Assembly (NCBI RefSeq): GCF_041146395.1
Contig: NC_090989.1
Coordinates: forward strand, 219,388,843 to 219,452,842
Direction of reading: 5' to 3'
Source: Eulemur rufifrons
Taxonomy: Eukaryota > Chordata > Mammalia > Primates > Lemuridae
DNA: 64,000 nt
Each line of letters opens with the position of its first letter. Position 1 is the stretch's first letter. The position numbers and the translations under genes are program-made. This document shows positions 59,721 to 64,000 of the stretch, one piece after another. The notes under the pieces are model-generated. The model ran no database searches. It was given only the letters and a program-made list of their open reading frames with translations, and had not been told where the DNA came from.

Positions 59721-60317
59721 AGGCTACATCTGCAGCAGAAGGTAGATGCGTAGACAAATTCTATTAAACTCACTAACAATTATCACAATCACAAGACAAA
59801 GGATTCAATCCTTTCTAGGTGAGAGGAACGGAAGTAGGAGCTTTGAAAATGTTTCAGTAGCGGAATTCTCACTGGAGCTGGATCTTTAAGGTGAATTTTT
59901 CAGATACCTTATTTTACATTATCAAGTATCAAATGAAATACATTCATTCCAAAGAAGAATTTAAATGGGATTAAATAAGTGTAATTTAGGTATTTTCTGT
60001 GGTTACTATCCTCAAATATCTAGATTAATATAGCATAAACTTTCATCTTGTCAATTGTAGACAGTCCAATAGCTTCTATATGATTTCTGCAAATTCCCAG
60101 GGTGCTCACCATCATCTCCTGGTCAGCTTTCAATCTAAGTTCATGTAGTTCATTTGGGACTCTGTCTTGTGCTTGCAGCTCTTTTAAGATGTAGCATTCA
60201 GCTTTTTCTCTATTTCTATTGTGTGAATTACTCCCATGAGGAATTTGTGAATATATAATGCACTTTGGAGATGGAAGATAGGTTTTGGGAAATTAGAGAG
60301 GGAATTAGATATATAAA
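59721..60317. other. Unassigned
   Basis: No gene or repeat recognised. Confidence 0.4.
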
Positions 60318-60360
60318 TGATGATGATGATGATGGTAATAAATAGATGAAGATGATGATG
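60318..60360 (+). repeat. (GAT)n microsatellite, interrupted
   Basis: GAT/ATG units at 60318-60334 and 60349-60360, directly left of a MaLR element. Confidence 0.9.
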
Positions 60361-60364
60361 GAAG

Positions 60365-60755
60365 TGTCGTAGGCTGTTTTATATTGCTATAACAGAATAC
60401 CCGAGACTGGGTAATTTTAAAGAAAAGAAGTTTATTTGGCTCATGATTCTGGAGGCTGGGAAGTCCAAGATCATGCAGCTCATCTACGGAGGGTTTTGTG
60501 GTGCTTCAGCTGATGGCTAAAAGTGGAAGAGGAAACAGACGCATGCTAAAAAGACACACAGCAGAGGCTGGGCTCGCTTTGTAACAACCTGCTCTCATAC
60601 GAACTAGTCCATTCCTGCAAGAGTGAGAACTCACTCTATGATAGGGATTTGCCCTATGACACAAACACCTCCCACTAGGTCTTACCTCCCGACACTGCCA
60701 TATTGGGAATCAAATTTCAACTTAAATCTGAGAGGAGACACACTCAACCATAGCA
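60365..60755 (-). mobile_element. MaLR provirus: 3' LTR (antisense)
   Basis: 'tgtcgtaggctgttttatat', 'agaatacccgagactgggta', 'ggaggctgggaagtccaaga', 'tgagaactcactctatgata', 'aacacctcccactaggtctt' and '...ctcaaccatagca'. Same layout as 62336-62748. Ends are TG...CA. It is the 3' LTR because the element reads right to left. Confidence 0.9.
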
Positions 60756-62335
60756 TTCTGCTTCTAGCCCCATGAAACTCATATTTTTCTCATGTATAAA
60801 ATATAATCACCCCCTCCCTATTGTCCCAGAAGTCTTAACTTGTTTCAGCATCAACTCAAAAGTCCAAAGTCCAAAGTGTCATTTGAAACTCAAGGTAAGC
60901 TCCTTCCAACTGTGAACCTGCAAAAATCAAAAAACCAAGTTGTCTACTTCTAAGATACAATGGTGGGATAGACGCTAGGTAAACATTCCTCTCCAAAAAG
61001 GGAGAAATATACCAAGTCCAAAACCCAGCAGAGCAGACATTAAGTCTCAAAGGTCAAAATTAATCTTTCACTCCATGTGTCACCTCCTAGATACACTGGG
61101 GTGTGGGTTGGGTGTGGGCCCGAAGGCTTCAGGCAGGTCCTGCCCTAAGCTTTTTCTGAGTGCAGTCCATGTGGCTGCTCATACTGCTCCCAGTGCTCCC
61201 AGGTGGGCACTGCTCACTGCTGGTGGCTTAAGGCTTAACCATTCTTGGGTTTGGGGGGCAGCAGCTCTGCTCCCACAGCTCCACTAGGCATTCTAATGGA
61301 GACTCTCTGGGAGCTCCACCCCTAGGCAGGTTTCTTCCTGGGCTCCCAAGCAGTTTGATACATCCTTTGACATCTAGGTGGAGGACACCATGCCTCTACT
61401 GCTCTTGCATTATGCAGGCCTGTAGAATAAGCACCAGGTGGACATGGATACTGCCAAGACCTACCACCTGTATCCTCTGAAGCAGTGGCCCTAGCTGCCT
61501 CTGGGGCCACTTGAACCACTGCTGGAGTCCCAGAGCAGTAAGATGCAGGCAACTGTGTCTTGAGACAGCCCTGGACAGAGAGTCTATGGAAATCACCCCA
61601 GGCCTGTCCCCCATAATCATTCTGCCCTCCTAGACCTCTAGGCCTTTTCCCCATTGCCCTGATGCACAGCACTAGCTACCTTTTATTCCTGCTAATCCCT
61701 TTAGAAAGGAGTTCTTGGGTGACACTCTTAGCACTCTCTCTTAAACATGCCTTTTCACTCTTTACATAGTCAGGTTGTGAATTTTTCAAAATTTTCTGCT
61801 CTGCTTCCCTTTTAATTATAAATTCTGTCTTTAAATTATTCCTTTGCTCTCAAATTGCAGCATAAGTGGCCAAAAGTAACTATGCAACTTCTTCTATATT
61901 TTGCTTAGAAATTTCTTCTGCCAAAAATCCTAGTTCATTACTCTTAAGTTTTGCCTTCCATAAAGCCCTAGGGCACGGACACAATGCAGCCAAGTTCTTT
62001 GCAACTGTAAAAGAAGTGTGCCTTTTACTCCAGGTCCCAACAAGATACTTCTAATTTCCATCTGGGACCTCATCAGAATGGCCTTCACTGACCAAATTTC
62101 TATCAGTATTTTAGTCATGATTACTTCAGAAATCTCTAAGAAGTTCCAATCTTTCCCTAGTTTTCTCATTTTCTGTGCTCTCACCATAATCACCCTTAAT
62201 ATTATATTTATATTATTACATTCTTTTCCTGGCCTGCTCCTCTAAATTCTTTCAGCCACTACCCAGTGGCCAGTTCCAAAACCACTTACACATTTCCAGG
62301 TGTCTGTATAGCAGTTCCCTACTCCTCAATACAAA
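60756..62335 (-). mobile_element. MaLR (THE1/MST-type) internal region, antisense
   Basis: About 1.58 kb between two LTRs, the usual size for non-autonomous MaLR internal sequence. Antisense landmarks are 'ctccatgtgtcacctcctag', 'cccacagctccactaggcat', 'tttgacatctaggtggagga' and 'ctttgcaactgtaaaagaag'. The minus-strand frame 61322-61672 (116 codons) contains 'PPPRCQRMYQTAWEPRKKPA', a passage seen in MaLR internal sequences that derive from a gag-like remnant. Other frames are short. No protease, polymerase or envelope is present and no function is expected. Confidence 0.88.
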
Positions 62336-62748
62336 TTTTTTCCTAGTCTGTGTAGTGTTGCTATAACAGAATACCTGAGACCAGGTTATTTATAAAGAGA
62401 AGACGTTTATTTGGCCCACAGTTCTAGAAGCTAGGAAGTCCAAGATTGGGCAGCACATCTGGAGAGGGTCTCATGCTGCTTCAGCTCCTGAAGAGCAGAA
62501 GGGGAAGCAGGCATATGCAGACACATATGAGACGATGATGGGCATGCTTGTAACAACCCACTCTCATGGAAGCTAATCCATTTTCACAAGAGGAAGAATT
62601 CACTCACCAACCCCTTCATGGGAGGGCATTAATCTATCCGTGAGGAGTCCACCACCATGATGCAACACCTCCCAGTAGGCCCCACTTCCCAACACTGGGA
62701 ATCAAATTTCAACATGCGTGTTGGTAAGAACACACTCAAACCATAGCA
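62336..62748 (-). mobile_element. MaLR provirus: 5' LTR (antisense)
   Basis: 'gtgttgctataacagaatac', 'ctgagaccaggttatttata', 'gaagctaggaagtccaagat', 'cactctcatggaagctaatc', 'acacctcccagtaggcccca' and '...tcaaaccatagca' at 62748. Its outer end next to the internal region has lost a clean TG. It is visibly diverged from the LTR at 60365, so the insertion is old. Confidence 0.9.
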
Positions 62749-62783
62749 GATAGATAGATGGATAGATAGATAGACAGACAGAT
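62749..62783 (+). repeat. (GATA)n microsatellite
   Basis: GATA units with GATG and GACA variants, directly right of the MaLR element. Confidence 0.95.
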
Positions 62784-64000
62784 ACATGTGGACAGTTTCA
62801 CAAAAACATAAAAACTCTTTAAATTGAATACTAGATATTTTGTAATTAAAACTTTTCTGGGCCATTTCCAAAACACATCCTGTCGCCCTGTCGCTTCCTG
62901 CCAAACTGCTCACATTTTCTTCCCACTACTTTCCTCCTCACCCACAGGAACTCCAAATTCTTCTTTGCCTTTTTTCAGGAAAATGTGGCAACCACTCCAA
63001 ATAGCACCATTTATCTTTACAAATTCATCCTTATCAAAGACTCTCAGGAGAACAAAAGAGCCTTTGTTTTACCACAAACCACCAGCTTTATAAGGTAGCT
63101 ATGGTTTTTTAAATAGAAATATTTCTTTTCTTCAATTACATATGAAGTGGTCACCACAGTGTGTAACACACAGAATCTCTTAGTAAGTGGTAGGCAATAA
63201 ATTGATAATAATTTAGTAATATAATGAAATTATGTAAGAATTATGATAATAGTTACCATATACACCATCCAATAGATATAATAAAATTTGTGTTGTACAT
63301 TATGTCGTAGACTTATAATTTTAATTTTATTTGCTAGAAGAACTAATTTATGTGACTTAAATAGTATTTTTAATGATTTAACATGATATTGAATACAGCG
63401 CTTTAATTACACAGTTAAGCATCTTTTCTCCAAGAGTGATACATAAACTGAGAGTGATTACTTGCTAGACATAGTACAATAATAACCCTTCAAAATTATC
63501 GACAGGATAAATATTTTCATCTTGATAAACTGATGCCATTACTAAAATAATTATTTATCAAGTCAATCAATTTATATGCTATAGAGGTGAACCAAAAAGT
63601 TACTTTTATTTAAAAAAACAAAGTAAACATTAGAAAGACATAATATTTTTCCTTGCTCCTATCTTTGGTTTAAACTCTTGTTAACATCTTTATTTTTACC
63701 CTGTCTTATGTCTTAACTTTTATATTGCACAAACTTAATTCATGTTTTGGGATCCCAGTTTGAGGTGAATTCTGATTTTCGTATATTCTTTATCATTCCA
63801 CATACACTGTTCATTCCATTTCCTTAACAATTATACTCTTGTTTTTGATGAAATTTGGTTTTGATTCATACATTGTCCTATAATTATTCAAAAATTGTCC
63901 CATATACTTTAATGGTGTGATCATAGCCAGTATGTAAACTCTAAGATTAGTTTCTTTGGTATCTACCTCTGTAATACATGTGTTGTCTAGCTTTGCAATT
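62784..64000. other. Unassigned, 1.2 kb
   Basis: Possible L2/MIR end at 63150-63205 ('cagtgtgtaacacacagaat', 'aagtggtaggcaataaattg'). No gene. The 89-codon plus frame 62824-63093 has no recognisable motif. Confidence 0.4.

Noticed and set aside
61075..61672. Several frames in GC-richer DNA suggesting a gene
   Set aside because: Falls within the MaLR internal region between two LTRs; the best frame matches the known MaLR gag-like remnant.

Overview
This is a mammalian nuclear window, AT-rich and dense in interspersed repeats, with no protein-coding gene that I can support. The best guess for the host is a strepsirrhine primate (lemur or galago group). Three Alu copies carry the strepsirrhine-style body. 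Several L1 3' ends share a strepsirrhine-like 3' UTR that reads, on the complementary strand, as a T-run followed by 'tattatgggggtaca'. L2, MIR, MaLR and hAT/Tigger relics are the usual placental background. Subfamily names and the host call rest on recall of repeat families; no search was run.

Layout. 0-4.9 kb: old L1 debris, a MER5-like hAT relic with an internal simple repeat, L2 tails. 4.95-9.35 kb: a MaLR LTR split by a 4-kb 5'-truncated L1. 9.35-14.9 kb: mostly unassigned, with L2 and MIR pieces. 14.97-17.57 kb: an L1 with a 5' inversion (twin-priming structure). 17.85-22.3 kb: a stack of L1 fragments and an ERV-like LTR, including an L1 tail inserted into an older L1 ORF1. 22.4-30.3 kb: sparse MIR/L2, a Tigger element with TA duplications and a fold-back hAT MITE. 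30.3-38.6 kb: three antisense Alus, a 42-bp micro-retrocopy of an mRNA 3' end, an antisense ERV-like LTR, a hAT relic and an L1 tail. 38.9-45.1 kb: a long L2 copy, then an antisense ERVL-type LTR carrying a young L1 tail with a 16-bp target duplication, then another L2. 46.2-46.6 kb: a hAT element with a perfect 8-bp target duplication. 47-57.4 kb: MIR, L2, an L1MA-like 3' end with a 16-bp duplication, and a young L1 3' end with a duplicated G-rich 3' UTR. 60.3-62.8 kb: an antisense MaLR provirus-like element (LTR-internal-LTR) lying between two microsatellites.

All long reading frames are either pieces of L1 ORF2 or MaLR internal sequence, or frames with no sign of coding. The region reads as intergenic or deep intronic DNA. 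I see no undescribed biological system. What is worth a second look is the record of retrotransposition: nested insertions whose order can be read, twin priming, a micro-retrocopy, a junction hairpin, and local tandem duplications.
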